Shown in pieces: positions 23,648 to 33,892 of a stretch of 64,000 bases of DNA. Position 1 is the stretch's first letter; the number at the start of each line of letters is the position of its first letter. A program made the position numbers and the translations under genes. Below the pieces are notes generated by a model, which was given only the letters and a program-made list of their open reading frames with translations, did not search any database and had not been told where the DNA came from. Source of the DNA: Fremontodendron californicum (taxonomy: Eukaryota; Streptophyta; Magnoliopsida; Malvales; Malvaceae); the NCBI GenBank assembly GCA_030761205.1, contig JAULJL010000033.1, positions 496,001 to 560,000 of the forward strand. The letters run 5' to 3'.

Positions 23648-24586
23648 CTAACCAACACCCCTTCTTGGCTTTTTAGGCTTGTCAGGCTCATACATGAAAT
23701 TTTCCAAATTAATGCGTTTGAGAGGAAGCTTTCTTTGCACAACAGTGGATGCATTCTCCATTACAAGTATTATTCCATCATCCTTTGTGGTGCATATCTC
23801 ATCGAGGAATGGAGCATATTTTGATACTTGTTGAATGGCATCCACAAACAAGTTGTTTAAGGTTTCTGGCATGTGTTGTTCATGTTCTTCCTCCATGAAC
23901 TTTGCAAATCTACTAGGAAAAGGTGGAGAAGAAACATTAGTAAAAAGTGGAACCTTAAACGTTACCTCAGGTGCCGAAATACTCTTATTTGGATTTGTGG
24001 CTTCATTATCCTCAAGAATAGAATCCATCTCTAATTTTGTCTCATCCTCATCTTGTTTCTCATTCCTCAAGGTCACAATCGTAGCATTCTCCTTTGGGTT
24101 AATCATCGTTTGGGCAGGGAGTTCTTCAGATCTTTGTGCTACCCATCCCACCATACTACTAGTCAATTGGATCATTTGCTTTTCCAAACTCTGGATGCTT
24201 GCCCTTGTTTCCTGTTGAAATTGCAATGTATCAGTAACAAGAGAATAGACAAGATCTTCTAAAGAAGTACCTGAGTTTTGAGTCATATGTGGTGGTTGAA
24301 AAAGATCTGGTTCTTGGGACCATGATTGATTGAAGATAGATGGATGAGTGTAATTGGCATAAGGATCTACTTCTTGGTAATTTTCCGAATAGCCATAAGT
24401 AGTATGATCCCACCATCCCTCATGGTAAGTGTTTGAGTAATGATCATACTGTTGGTCTTGGAACACTTGATGGCCTTGACATCCTCCCATGGCCAATTGT
24501 TGAACTAGGGAAGTGAGATTGGCTTGTTGATTCTCCATGTTCATGTATGCCACCAACTCTTCAAGTGTTAGATTGCTCAACTCCAT
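23648..24586 (-). CDS. Short gag-like protein (C)
   Basis: 312 aa, complete from MELSNLTLEE to the stop after PRRGVG. It shares the 'AMGG...SNTYHEGWWDH' and 'QNSGTSLEDLV' blocks and the Gln-rich helical segment (about 105-150) with the C-terminal half of full-length Gag, but lacks the capsid domain and zinc knuckle. The Met was chosen because it is conserved in J, C, D and E and follows a T/A-run and the PBS by about 120 nt. Probably a structural remnant or Gag-interacting factor; function unproven. Confidence 0.8.
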   Translation of the reverse strand: MELSNLTLEELVAYMNMENQQANLTSLVQQLAMGGCQGHQVFQDQQYDHYSNTYHEGWWDHTTYGYSENYQEVDPYANYTHPSIFNQSWSQEPDLFQPPHMTQNSGTSLEDLVYSLVTDTLQFQQETRASIQSLEKQMIQLTSSMVGWVAQRSEELPAQTMINPKENATIVTLRNEKQDEDETKLEMDSILEDNEATNPNKSISAPEVTFKVPLFTNVSSPPFPSRFAKFMEEEHEQHMPETLNNLFVDAIQQVSKYAPFLDEICTTKDDGIILVMENASTVVQRKLPLKRINLENFMYEPDKPKKPRRGVG

Positions 24587-24707
24587 CGTTTTTTTTTTTT
24601 TTTTTTTTTCAAAATTTGATAAGAAAAACTTGTATGTACAAGAAAATAAAACTAATTAGAACTGAAAATAAGAATAAACCAAGTAACAAATAGACTAAAG
24701 AAAACAA

Positions 24708-24725
24708 TCCCCGGCAACGGCGCCA
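24708..24725 (-). promoter_or_regulatory. Primer-binding site, tRNA-Asp type (C)
   Basis: Reverse complement of TGGCGCCGTTGCCGGGGA, next to the LTR start at 24732. Confidence 0.92.
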
Positions 24726-24731
24726 AAAACT

Positions 24732-25010
24732 TGATGCACCCAAAAGAGTGTATCTTATTTAACCTTGCACTAAAAAGATCAATTGTAAGTATAGTAGTTA
24801 GCAAGGGTCGAGTCCTCAGGGATTGGGTTTTAGTTTATAAGTTAATAGTTTAAAACTTAAATTCAAGAACAATAAAAGAAAAGGGGTTTTTGAAGCCAGA
24901 TTTAAACTAAAGTAAATAATAAGAATAAGATGCAAGGCGGTATAACCAGCCAATAAAAATATATATACTAAATTAGGCGGTATAACCAGCCAATAAAAAT
25001 ATATATACTA
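24732..25010 (-). repeat. Truncated 5' LTR of element C
   Basis: Only the 280 bp nearest the PBS remain, with two GGCGGTATAACCAGCC motifs. The following ATAAACTAAA (25011-25020) matches neither LTR and may be filler. Confidence 0.88.
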
Positions 25011-25020
25011 ATAAACTAAA

Positions 25021-25409
25021 ACCTTAACCATATTTTTCATATTTGATTCTTCTTACTTACTTGTTTTCTTACTTTTCTAGTTTGCTTATTTTTAAAAGTA
25101 TATTTATTTTTATTGGCTGGTTATACCGCCTAATTTGGATATTAACTTTGTTTTATTTTTATTGGCTGGTTATACCGCCTAATTTAGTATATATATTTTT
25201 ATTGGCTGGTTATACCGCCTTGCATCTTATTCTTATTATTTATTTTAGTTTAAATCTGGCTTCAAAAACCCCTTTTCTTTTACTGTTTTCTTTGAACGTA
25301 AGTTATAAACTAATAACTCATAGATTAAAACCCAATCCTTGAGGACTCGACCCTTGCTAATCATTATACTTACAATTGATCTTTTTAGTGCAAGGTTAAA
25401 TAAGATACA
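25021..25409 (+). repeat. LTR fragment G, left part
   Basis: Plus-oriented LTR sequence from the CCTTAACCATATTTTTCATA region to ...AAGATACA. Element D is inserted here, and the remaining 17 bp after the target-site duplication are at 56809-56825. It forms an inverted repeat with 24732-25010. Its own internal region and PBS are absent: after 56825 unrelated DNA follows, so G was a 3' or solo LTR. Confidence 0.88.
25405..25409 (+). other. Target-site duplication of element D, left copy
   Basis: ATACA directly before TGATAACTCG. The same ATACA follows the right LTR at 56804-56808. Confidence 0.85.
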
Positions 25410-27260
25410 TGATAACTCGTATAATTATATAGTTTTTAGTTATGTTTTATTATTGTTTTGTGTCAAATACAAGTTATTATTGTTTTGTCTAATTGTGTTT
25501 ATGATCTTTTATATTTTTATGTAATTTGGTGTTTTTCACAAGTTTCTTTGAGTGATTTCAGATTACTAGAATTAAGGGCAAATCCAGTTCAGTTCCAGTT
25601 CCGACACCTTTTGCCATATCAGCTATAGCTCGAGTTTCACTGAAGCAATAAGGCTGAAATTTTAACCGTGCAAAGCTAAGAGGCATATCTATCTTTTTCA
25701 TGTTTTACACTTCTTGAAACGGAGTCGTTTTCCCTAGCGAAATCGACCATCAAGTTGGCTGATGTGCAATGACGTCTGTGCTGACCTGTTTTCGTATTTT
25801 GCCCATATCTTCTTATCCACATGAGTAAATGAGCTGATTTCAACGGATATGGATCAGTAGCTGATAGGGGAACATTTTTCTAGAAGACCATGTGATCAGA
25901 TCAGGCCTCCAAAATTGACAAAATCGACCATCAAGTTGGCTGATCAAAATTGTCATACAATATGACGAAAATTGTTAGAAAAATGCACCCACCTATTATA
26001 CCTACCTTTGAAATTTGTAAAGCTTGTCTCTTGCCATTTAGCCCTCCAAAATGTGTATAAATAGAGGGCCTTGGATGATTGTAAGATATTGTACATTGGT
26101 AGGATATTAGCCATAATAAATAAATTCTCTAAGTTTTCTTCTTCTTTCCTTTCTCTAGTTTTCTTTTTCTTTATTTTCTTCTTCTTCTTTCTTTCTTTTA
26201 TTTCCTTCTTAGATTCTATTTAATTTTATGTTTATAATGCCTATGCTAGGCTAAACTTCTATTTGGTTAAGGGTGATTTCAAAGCCCTAAACATGTTTTG
26301 TGATTGATTTTCAGATTCTATCTATCATTAATTTTCTATCAAAGTTGCTTATGTTCTTCTACAAGAATTGTTCATGATGTTGTCTTGATTTATTTAGGTG
26401 TACAACTAGATAGATCTTGATAATTATCTATTGCTAGTCTAGGAGTCTTGATCCGTGTAATTGTCTTGATTTCCTATTCATAAGTGGCAATTTGTGATTA
26501 ATGATTATGGTCAAGTTTTCAATAATTGCAAAGTGGAACATAACCTAAGTTGAACAATCCGAGCTTATGTGTTTGTTGCTTAGACCAACCTATCTTTCTC
26601 ATCATAAAGCTGCCATTAAATTGAATTTAGAGAGCTTATTCTAGGTTGTTTAATGGTTAGAGATTAAATAGAGAGCTTGTTCTATTTAACGACAAACTAA
26701 GGAAAGATTGGGATAACAGAGCTTGTTGTTATCTACGGTTGTTAACTTTGATAGTTGGTTGATATTGATAGATCTGAAATTGATTCTTAATGATGTCTAG
26801 TGGTGGAGAATGAAACCTTAACCATATTTTTCATATTTGATTCTTCTTACTTACTTGTTTTCTTACTTTTCTAGTTTGCTTATTTTTAAAAATATATTTA
26901 TTTTTATTGGCTGGTTATACCTCCTAATTTGTATATTAACTTTGTTTTATTTTTATTGGCTGGTTATACCGCCTAATTTAGTATATATATTTTTATTGGA
27001 TGGTTATACCTCCTAATTTAGTATATATATTTTTATTGGCTGGTTATACCGCCTTGCATCTTATTCTTATTATTTACTTTAGTTTAAATCTGGCTTCAAA
27101 AACCCCTTTTCTTTTATTGTTTTCTTTGAACGTAAGTTATAAACTAATAACTCATAGATTAAAACCCAATCCCTGAGGACTCGACCCTTGCTAATCATTA
27201 TACTTACAATTGATCTTTTTAGTGCAAGGTTAAATAAGATACACTCTTTTGGGTGCATCA
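25410..27260 (+). repeat. Element D 5' LTR (1851 bp)
   Basis: TGATAACTCG...GGGTGCATCA. It carries one U3 repeat with TGACGTC, a TATA box TATAAATA (26056-26063), a pyrimidine-rich transcribed leader and four copies of the GGCTGGTTATAC motif, two with CCTCC instead of CCGCC. Confidence 0.94.
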
Positions 27261-27266
27261 AATTTT

Positions 27267-27284
27267 TGGCGCCGTTGCCGGGGA
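27267..27284 (+). promoter_or_regulatory. Primer-binding site, tRNA-Asp type (D)
   Basis: TGGCGCCGTTGCCGGGGA, 6 nt after the 5' LTR. Confidence 0.94.
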
Positions 27285-27410
27285 TTGCTTTCTTTAGTTT
27301 ATTTGTTACTTGGTTTATTCTTATTTTCAGTTCTAATGATATTTATTTTCTTGTACATACGGGTTTTTCTTATCAAATTTTGAAAAAAAAAAAAAAAAAA
27401 AAAAAAAACG

Positions 27411-28349
27411 ATGGAATTGAGCAATCTAACACTTGAAGAGTTGGTGGCATACATGAACATAGAGAATCAACAAGCCAAGCTCACCTCCCCAGTTCAACAA
27501 TTGGCCATGGGAGGATGTCAAGGCCATCAAGTGTTCCAAGACCAACAGTATGATCATTACTCAAACACTTACCATGAGGGATGGTGGGATCATACTAATT
27601 ATGGCTACTCGAAAAATTACCAAGAAGTAGATCCTTATGTCAATTACACTCATCCATCTAGCTTCAATCAATCATGGTCTCAAGAACCAGATCTTTTTCA
27701 ACCACCACATATGATTCAAAACTCAGGTACTTATTTAGAAGATCTTGTACTTTCTCTTGTTACTGATACTTTGCAATTTCAACAGGAAACAAGGGCAAGC
27801 ATCCAGAGTTTGGAAAGGCAAATGAGCCTATTGGCTAGTAGTATGGTGGAATTAGTAGCAAAAAGATCTCTAGCACTCCCTTCCCAAACGGTGATTAACC
27901 CAAAGGAGAATGCTACTATTGTGACCTTGAGAAATAAGGAACAAGATGAGGATGAGACAAAACCAAAGATGGATTCACTTCTTGAGGATAATGAAGCCAC
28001 CATTCAAATTGAGAGTACTTTGACACCTCAGGTAGCTTTTAAGGTTCTTATTTCTACTAATGTTCTTTCTCCACTTTTTCCTAGCAGATTTGCAAAGTCC
28101 AAGAAGGAGGAACATGAACAACAATTTTTGGAAACCTTAAACAGCTTGCTTGTGGATGCCATTAGACAAGTACCAAAATATGCACAATTCCTCAAAGAGC
28201 TATACCCCACCAAGAATGATGAAATAATACGTGTGGGGGAGAAGGCATTGGCTGTTTTGCAAAGAAAACTTCCTCCAAAACGCAAAAATCCGAGAATTTT
28301 CATGTCTAAGCCAAAAGATCCTAAAAAGCCAAGAAGGGGAATTGGCTAG
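27411..28349 (+). CDS. Short gag-like protein (D), chimeric C terminus
   Basis: 312 aa, complete. Residues 1-200 match the gag-like proteins of J, C and E. From about residue 203 onward (TPQVAFKVLIS...SKKEEHEQQ...LKELYPTKND...LQRKLPPK) it is clearly closer to full-length Gag of F just upstream of the protease (its residues 500-590). This suggests recombination between a non-autonomous and an autonomous element. No capsid domain or zinc knuckle. It follows a long A-run after the PBS and precedes the NABP-like gene by about 500 bp. Confidence 0.8.
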   Translation: MELSNLTLEELVAYMNIENQQAKLTSPVQQLAMGGCQGHQVFQDQQYDHYSNTYHEGWWDHTNYGYSKNYQEVDPYVNYTHPSSFNQSWSQEPDLFQPPHMIQNSGTYLEDLVLSLVTDTLQFQQETRASIQSLERQMSLLASSMVELVAKRSLALPSQTVINPKENATIVTLRNKEQDEDETKPKMDSLLEDNEATIQIESTLTPQVAFKVLISTNVLSPLFPSRFAKSKKEEHEQQFLETLNSLLVDAIRQVPKYAQFLKELYPTKNDEIIRVGEKALAVLQRKLPPKRKNPRIFMSKPKDPKKPRRGIG

Positions 28350-28854
28350 GCTGAAAACAATCAATCAAGTGCTAATTGGGGGAGGCAGCCTAATTAGTGA
28401 AAGCATTGCCAAATTGCCATCCTCAGATTTGCTCTCTTTTTCTTTATCTTTTTCTTATGTTTCTTTGCTAATTGTGTTTAGTGTTTCTAAGTTCATTTAG
28501 GCTGCATAAGTTTATTTTGTTTATTAGTTCTTTTCACTTACACATGATTCTTTCATTTGGGATTAATAGCATTACATTAATGACAATGTAAGAATTATGT
28601 GTGGGGGGAAGAATTTAGGATTTTATTTAGAGTGTTTTGTTTTTGAGTCTTTTTATGTTGTTTTTCTTTCTGATCCTTGTTTTGAAAATAACTAGATGTA
28701 AATATAATTTTTATTTTTTTTACCCCGGTTAAATGGCGGATAACGGTACTCCGTGATTATTTAAATCGGTTCCATCAGCTACCCACAAAACTGATATTGT
28801 ATATAAATTTCTCTTCCAATTTCTCTTTCAATTTTTTTTTTCATTTTTTTCAAG
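28350..28854 (+). promoter_or_regulatory. Spacer with hairpin/G-run module and NABP-like leader (D)
   Basis: Contains a CATTACATT...AATGTAAG hairpin followed by GTGTGGGGGGAAG (about 28571-28612). After that comes the conserved roughly 100-bp leader with TATATAAA near 28799 and a T-rich tract. Here the acceptor is CAAG rather than CAG at the ATG. Confidence 0.5.
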
Positions 28855-29391
28855 ATGGATGATATTCTCACAAGATTGCAGAAACGATTTCCTCCTTTTC
28901 CTCGAAATATTTTACTGAAGCTTTACCAAGTTCGACTTGAAAGATTAAGAATGCTTATGCACAAAGGTATTCCTCACGACATACGTTGGATAATTGAAGC
29001 CAAGGTACGTGAAGATGAATATCTTCCTGTTTTGCATTTACCAGGTACAGGTAGAAGCACTTTTGCAAAGAAGCGACGAGCAAAGCGCATGAGTTCAAAT
29101 TGCCACAAATGTGCACGATGGACGTGTAACGGTAAATGTCGTTCTATTGGGATTCCGTCCTCTAATCGAGATGATAAAATTGAATTCATTAAGGATGGAC
29201 TGAGTAAGGAGAATTTGGGTAATATCCAACTTTCTCTTGAGACGCATCCTAGTGGAGACGTACAAAGAGAAATTCTTGATTTATGGCCGCAATTCCAAAG
29301 GGAATGGCAACATCTTGGGAATCTGATGTTAAAAGACCCTGTTTGCCAGCTTGTAAGAAAACTGGATGGGAAGCATATCCTCGACTCATAG
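28855..29391 (+). CDS. NABP-like basic Cys-cluster protein (D copy)
   Basis: 178 aa, intact, with the basic run at 72-78 and C83, C86, C91 and C95. Differences from F are few (GIPHDIRW for GIPDDIRW at residue 41). It is retained with an open frame in an element that has lost all enzymatic genes, which argues that it is useful to the element or needed in cis. It precedes the LOG-like gene on the same strand. Confidence 0.8.
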   Translation: MDDILTRLQKRFPPFPRNILLKLYQVRLERLRMLMHKGIPHDIRWIIEAKVREDEYLPVLHLPGTGRSTFAKKRRAKRMSSNCHKCARWTCNGKCRSIGIPSSNRDDKIEFIKDGLSKENLGNIQLSLETHPSGDVQREILDLWPQFQREWQHLGNLMLKDPVCQLVRKLDGKHILDS

Positions 29392-29754
29392 AAGGCGTTT
29401 AAGCCGTTTCTAGACGTAAAACCAGAGGAAGATGTGAGCCACAATCACAACTACAATAAATGACTTCTCAGCTTTTGGTTTGATTTGAAATAACTTTATT
29501 TTGGTTTAATTTACGTGTAGTTCGATTTGTGTAATTATTCTCGTTTTTTTTTTATTTGTCTTTTACGGTTGATTTTTTCTTCTCTTTTTGTTTTTTTTCC
29601 TGAAATCACGCAAAAATCTTTTGTTAGGTTAACATTTTCTTCTGACAGGTCAGATACACTTTCGGCGACATTATTACTCTTGTCTGATTCACTACTCAGT
29701 CCTCTATATATTACACCATGTACTCATTCTCTTTCAGGCACTCGAAGAAAAAAA

Positions 29755-30390
29755 ATGGAAAGTACTTCATCCCAGCGCATTAAAAAAATTTGTGTCTTTG
29801 GAGGTGCTTATCCAGGGAAAAATAACATATTCGCTGATGAAGCCATAAGAGTTGGAGTAATACTTGCCCAACAAAAGATCCACTTGATTTATGGAGGCGG
29901 TAGTACGGGTTTAATGGGAGCAGTCGCTACAGCAGCACACGCCGGAGGAAGTCCAGTTCTAGGAATCGTGCCAAAACTATTCACAAGTTTTTGTGGACCT
30001 ACCGTGGGTAAGGAAATACAAGTCTGGAGTGTCCCTGAACGGATAACAATCATGTACCATTCTGCCGATGCATTCATTGCTTTACCAGGAGGTCTGGGTA
30101 CATTGGAAGAAATAGCTTGCGTGGCTTCTTGGTCATCTTTGGTCACAAATAAGAAACCCATTGGTTTGCTTAATATTAATGGTTATTTTAGTAATTTGCT
30201 TTCATATTTAGATAATGCTGTGCATAATGGATTCATGTTTTCAGAGGCAAGGAGAACCATAATTTCTGCTACAACCATTGAAGATTTACTCAAAAAGCTC
30301 CAAGCTTATGAGTGTTTATCTGCTACGGCTGTTTCGCAAACGCTCGGAAAAAGAAAAAGAGATATGGACGAGCAAGGAGTGGATTGCTAA
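29755..30390 (+). CDS. LOG: LOG-like phosphoribohydrolase (D copy)
   Basis: 211 aa. All the LOG motifs are present (GGGSTGLMG, R96, PGGLGTLEE with E119). A small deletion after GVDC removes the last four residues (TLSL) and creates a new stop, outside the catalytic region. Start chosen at the conserved MESTSS. The frame is also open upstream for 76 codons, but only because the A-run before the ATG has eight As; other copies are closed in that frame, so the extension is not treated as coding. Variants are H for D in 'NAVDNG' and A for V in 'SATVVS'. Confidence 0.9.
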   Translation: MESTSSQRIKKICVFGGAYPGKNNIFADEAIRVGVILAQQKIHLIYGGGSTGLMGAVATAAHAGGSPVLGIVPKLFTSFCGPTVGKEIQVWSVPERITIMYHSADAFIALPGGLGTLEEIACVASWSSLVTNKKPIGLLNINGYFSNLLSYLDNAVHNGFMFSEARRTIISATTIEDLLKKLQAYECLSATAVSQTLGKRKRDMDEQGVDC

Positions 30391-31877
30391 CATTTTGTTT
30401 GTTGTGTCTCAGTTATAATAAGTGGTTAGCAACCTCTACAGGTAATATCTCCTAAATTTTACCTTCTTAAAAAAAACAAAAAGTTTGTTGTGTTTTAAGC
30501 AATTTAGAAGTATTCATTCTGAACAAGGTCTGAGTAAGGGAGACTTGAGACATACCTTGTCAGTTTGATTTCTTCTTTTCAAAAAAAAAAAAAAAAGTTT
30601 GTTGTGTTTTAAGCAATTTAGAAGTATTCATTCTGAACAAGGTCTGAGTAAGGGAGACTTGAGACATACCTTGTCAGTTTGATTTCTTCTTTTCAAAAAA
30701 AAAAAAAAAGTTTGTTGTGTTTTAAGCAATTTAGAAGTATTCATTCTGAACAAGGTCTGAGTAAGGGAGACTTGAGACATATCTTGTCAGTTTGATTTTA
30801 ATCTTTTTATGTTTACTTGTTAATTTTTGTTTAGTATTTTAGGATTATTTAGGTTGCATGAGTTTGTTTTGTTTTGAGTCTTAGTTGTTCCTATTCTTAT
30901 GTTATTAGTTCTTTTCTCTTACACATGATTCTTTCATTTGGGTTAATAGACTTACATTGAGGACAATGTAAGAATTAAGTGTGGGGGGAATGATTTAGGA
31001 TTTCTTTTATTTTTGTCTACTATTTTTTTTATGAGTCTTTATTATTATTATTATTTTAGTGTGTTTTAGTTCCTTTTTAATACAATGATGAGATATGAAT
31101 TGCATAGGTCTAAACTGGATATTAGTGAGAAGATTTTCATAAGAATTAAGCTTGATACTAATTTTTATGAGCCAATGTTAATATGATATGTTGATTGAGA
31201 AAGAAGCATGTTTAGACTTAATCTCACTTGTATAATCATCCTTGTGAGTTTTTGAGCCTATAATGATTGATGCATTATACAAATCAATCTAATTTCTTTC
31301 TTGAGTGCTCTTATAATTACATGATTCTCTAGAACTTGCTTTAAACCGTTTGAGACTATATTGATACATGTGACAACATGAATATGATAGAGGCATTAGG
31401 ATTATAACCAGAGCCAAACAGCCATCCATTATTAATGTTCCAAGAGAACAGACCCTTAGTGAACCAATTTGAGCCTACATTGAATAAGCTATCTCTTTGG
31501 TAACCATAACTTGTCCCTAACCTAAATATACTTATATCTTTACCTTTGTTCCAAAGATGAATTAGCATGTTTTGAGACAAGTTGCAAAGACAAGGAAGAT
31601 TTAAAAAGTCAAGAGAAAAAGAAAGGGATCATTGTCAAATACATTCCCATATTAAAAAAAAAAAATCTTCTCTTGAACTTCTAGTTAAAGTAAAGAAAAA
31701 GATTTTACAAAGTTGGTTAGAATGATGCAAAGGCTCAACATGAATATTTAGCCTATGTTATTATGTGCTTTATAAGAGTTTTGAGAAGTTTTATTTGTAT
31801 GATCTTATTATTTCTCTAAACTCTATGAACTCTTTGGAACCTTTGTGATATCTTTATCCTTTTGTTCTTTAACCACA
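30391..31877 (+). other. 3' region of element D, part 1
   Basis: Non-coding. Three tandem units of a 113-114 bp repeat (starting about 30483, 30597 and 30710), each beginning after an A-run. A TTACATTG/CAATGTAA hairpin with AAGTGTGGGGGG follows (about 30951-30987). Interrupted by element E after CCACA. Confidence 0.75.
31873..31877 (+). other. Target-site duplication of element E, left copy
   Basis: CCACA, repeated at 40969-40973. Confidence 0.9.
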
Positions 31878-33892
31878 TGATGCACCCAAAAGAGTGTATC
31901 TTATTTAACCTTGCACTAAAAAGATAAATTGTAAGTATAGTAGTTAGCAAGGGTCGAGTCCTCAGGGATTGGGTTTTAGTTTATAAGTTAATAGTTTAAA
32001 ACTTAAATTCAAGAACAATAAAAGAAAAGGGGTTTTTGAAGCCAGATTTAAACTAAAGTAAATAATAAGAATAAGATGCAAGGCGGTATAACCAGCCAAT
32101 AAAAATATATATACTAAATTAGGCGGTATAACCAGCCAATAAAAATATATATACTAAATTAGGCGGTATGACCAGCCAATAAAAATAAATATACTTTTAA
32201 AAATAAGCAAACTAGAAAAGTAAGAAAACAAGTAAGTAAGAAGAATCAAATATGAAAAATATTGTTAAGGTTTCATTCTCCACCACTAGACATCATTAAG
32301 AATCAATTTCAGATCTATCAATATCAACCAACTATCAAAGTTAACAACCGTAGATAACAACAAGCTCTGTTATCCCAATCTTTCCTTAGTTTGTCGTTAA
32401 ATAGAACAAGCTCTCTATTTAATCTCTAACCATTAAACAACCTAGAATAAGCTCTCTAAATTCAATTTAATGGCAGCTTTATGATGAGAAAGATAGGTTG
32501 ATCTAAGCAACAAACACATAAGCTCGGATTGTTCAACTTAGGTTATGTTCCACTTTGCAATTATTGAAAACTTGACCATAATCATTAATCACAAATTGCC
32601 ACTTATGAATAGGAAATCAAGACAATTACACGGATCAAGACTCCTAAACTAGCAATAGATAATTATCAAGATCTATCTAGTTGTACACCTAAACAAATCA
32701 AGACAACATCATGAACAATTCTTGTAGAAGAACATAAGCAACTTTGATAGAAAATTAATGATAGATAGAATCTGAAAATCAATCACAAAACATGTCTAGG
32801 GCTTTGAAATCACCCTTAACCAAATAGAAGTTTAGCCTAGCATAGGCATTATAAACATAAAATTAAATATAATCTAAGAAGAAAATAAAAGAAAGAAAGA
32901 AGAAGAAGAAGAATATTAATTATCCAACCTCTTGCTCTTTCTAAAGAAAAAGAAAACTAGAGAAAAGAAAGAAGAAGAAAACTTAGAGAATTTTATTACA
33001 ATGGCTAATATCCTACCTATCTACAATATGATCCTCTACAATCATCCAAGGCCCTCTATTTATACACATTTTGGAGGGCTAAATGACAAGAGACAAGCTT
33101 TACAAATTTCAAAGGTAGGTATAATAGGTGGGTGCATTTTTCTAACAATTTTCGTCATATTGTATGACAATTTTGATCAGCCAACTTGATGGTCGATTTC
33201 GTCAATGTTGGAGGCCTGATCTGATCACATGGTCTGCTAGAAAAATGTTCCCCTATCAGTTACGGATCCATAGCCGTTTGAATCAGCTCATTTGCTGATG
33301 TGGATAAGAAGATATGGGCAAAATACGAAAACAGGTCAGCACAGACGTCATTGCACATCAGCCAACTTGATGGTCGATTTCGTCAATATTGGAGGCCTGA
33401 TCTGATCATATGGTCTTCTAGACAAAGGTTCCCGTATCAGTTACGGATCCATAGCCATTGGAATCAGCTCATTTGCTGATGTGGATAAGCAGATATGGGC
33501 AAAATACGAAAACAGGTCAGCATAGACGTCATTGCACATCAGCTACTTTGATGGTCGATTTCGCTAGGGAAAACGACTCCGTTTCAAGAAGTGTAAAACA
33601 TGAAAAAGATAGATATGCCTCTTAGCTTTGCACGACTACAAATTTCAGCCTTATTGCTTCAGTGAAACTCCAGCTATAGCTGATATGGAAAAAGGTGTCG
33701 GAACTGGAACTGAACTCGATTTGCCCTTAATTCTAGTAATCTGAAATCACTCAAAGAAACTTGTGAAAAATACCAAATTACATAAAAATATAAAAGATCA
33801 TAAACACAATTAGACTAAACAATAATAACTCGTATTTGACACAAAACAATAATAAAACATAACTAAAAACTATATAATTATACGAGTTATCA
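31878..33892 (-). repeat. Element E 3' LTR (2015 bp)
   Basis: TGATGCACCC...CGAGTTATCA on the plus strand, with TATTTATA at 33057-33064 and two U3 repeats with ACGTCA. Three copies of the 40-bp motif, one reading GGCGGTATGACC. Confidence 0.94.

Larger units (their letters stand above)
19681..25010 (-). mobile_element. Element C: non-autonomous element lacking accessory genes, truncated
   Basis: Minus-strand order is truncated 5' LTR (24732-25010), PBS, gag-like ORF, 3' region, PPT and 3' LTR (19681-21771). Unlike D and E there is no NABP-like or LOG-like gene: the 3' region abuts the gag-like gene through an A-rich stretch (about 23490-23560). The 5' LTR is cut at about 25010, where an LTR fragment of opposite orientation begins. 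Confidence 0.88.

Noticed and set aside
29527..29754. 76-codon upstream extension of the LOG frame in D, with a hydrophobic segment resembling a signal peptide
   Set aside because: Open only because of eight As before the ATG; the same DNA is in another frame in the other copies, and it includes the acceptor-like site.
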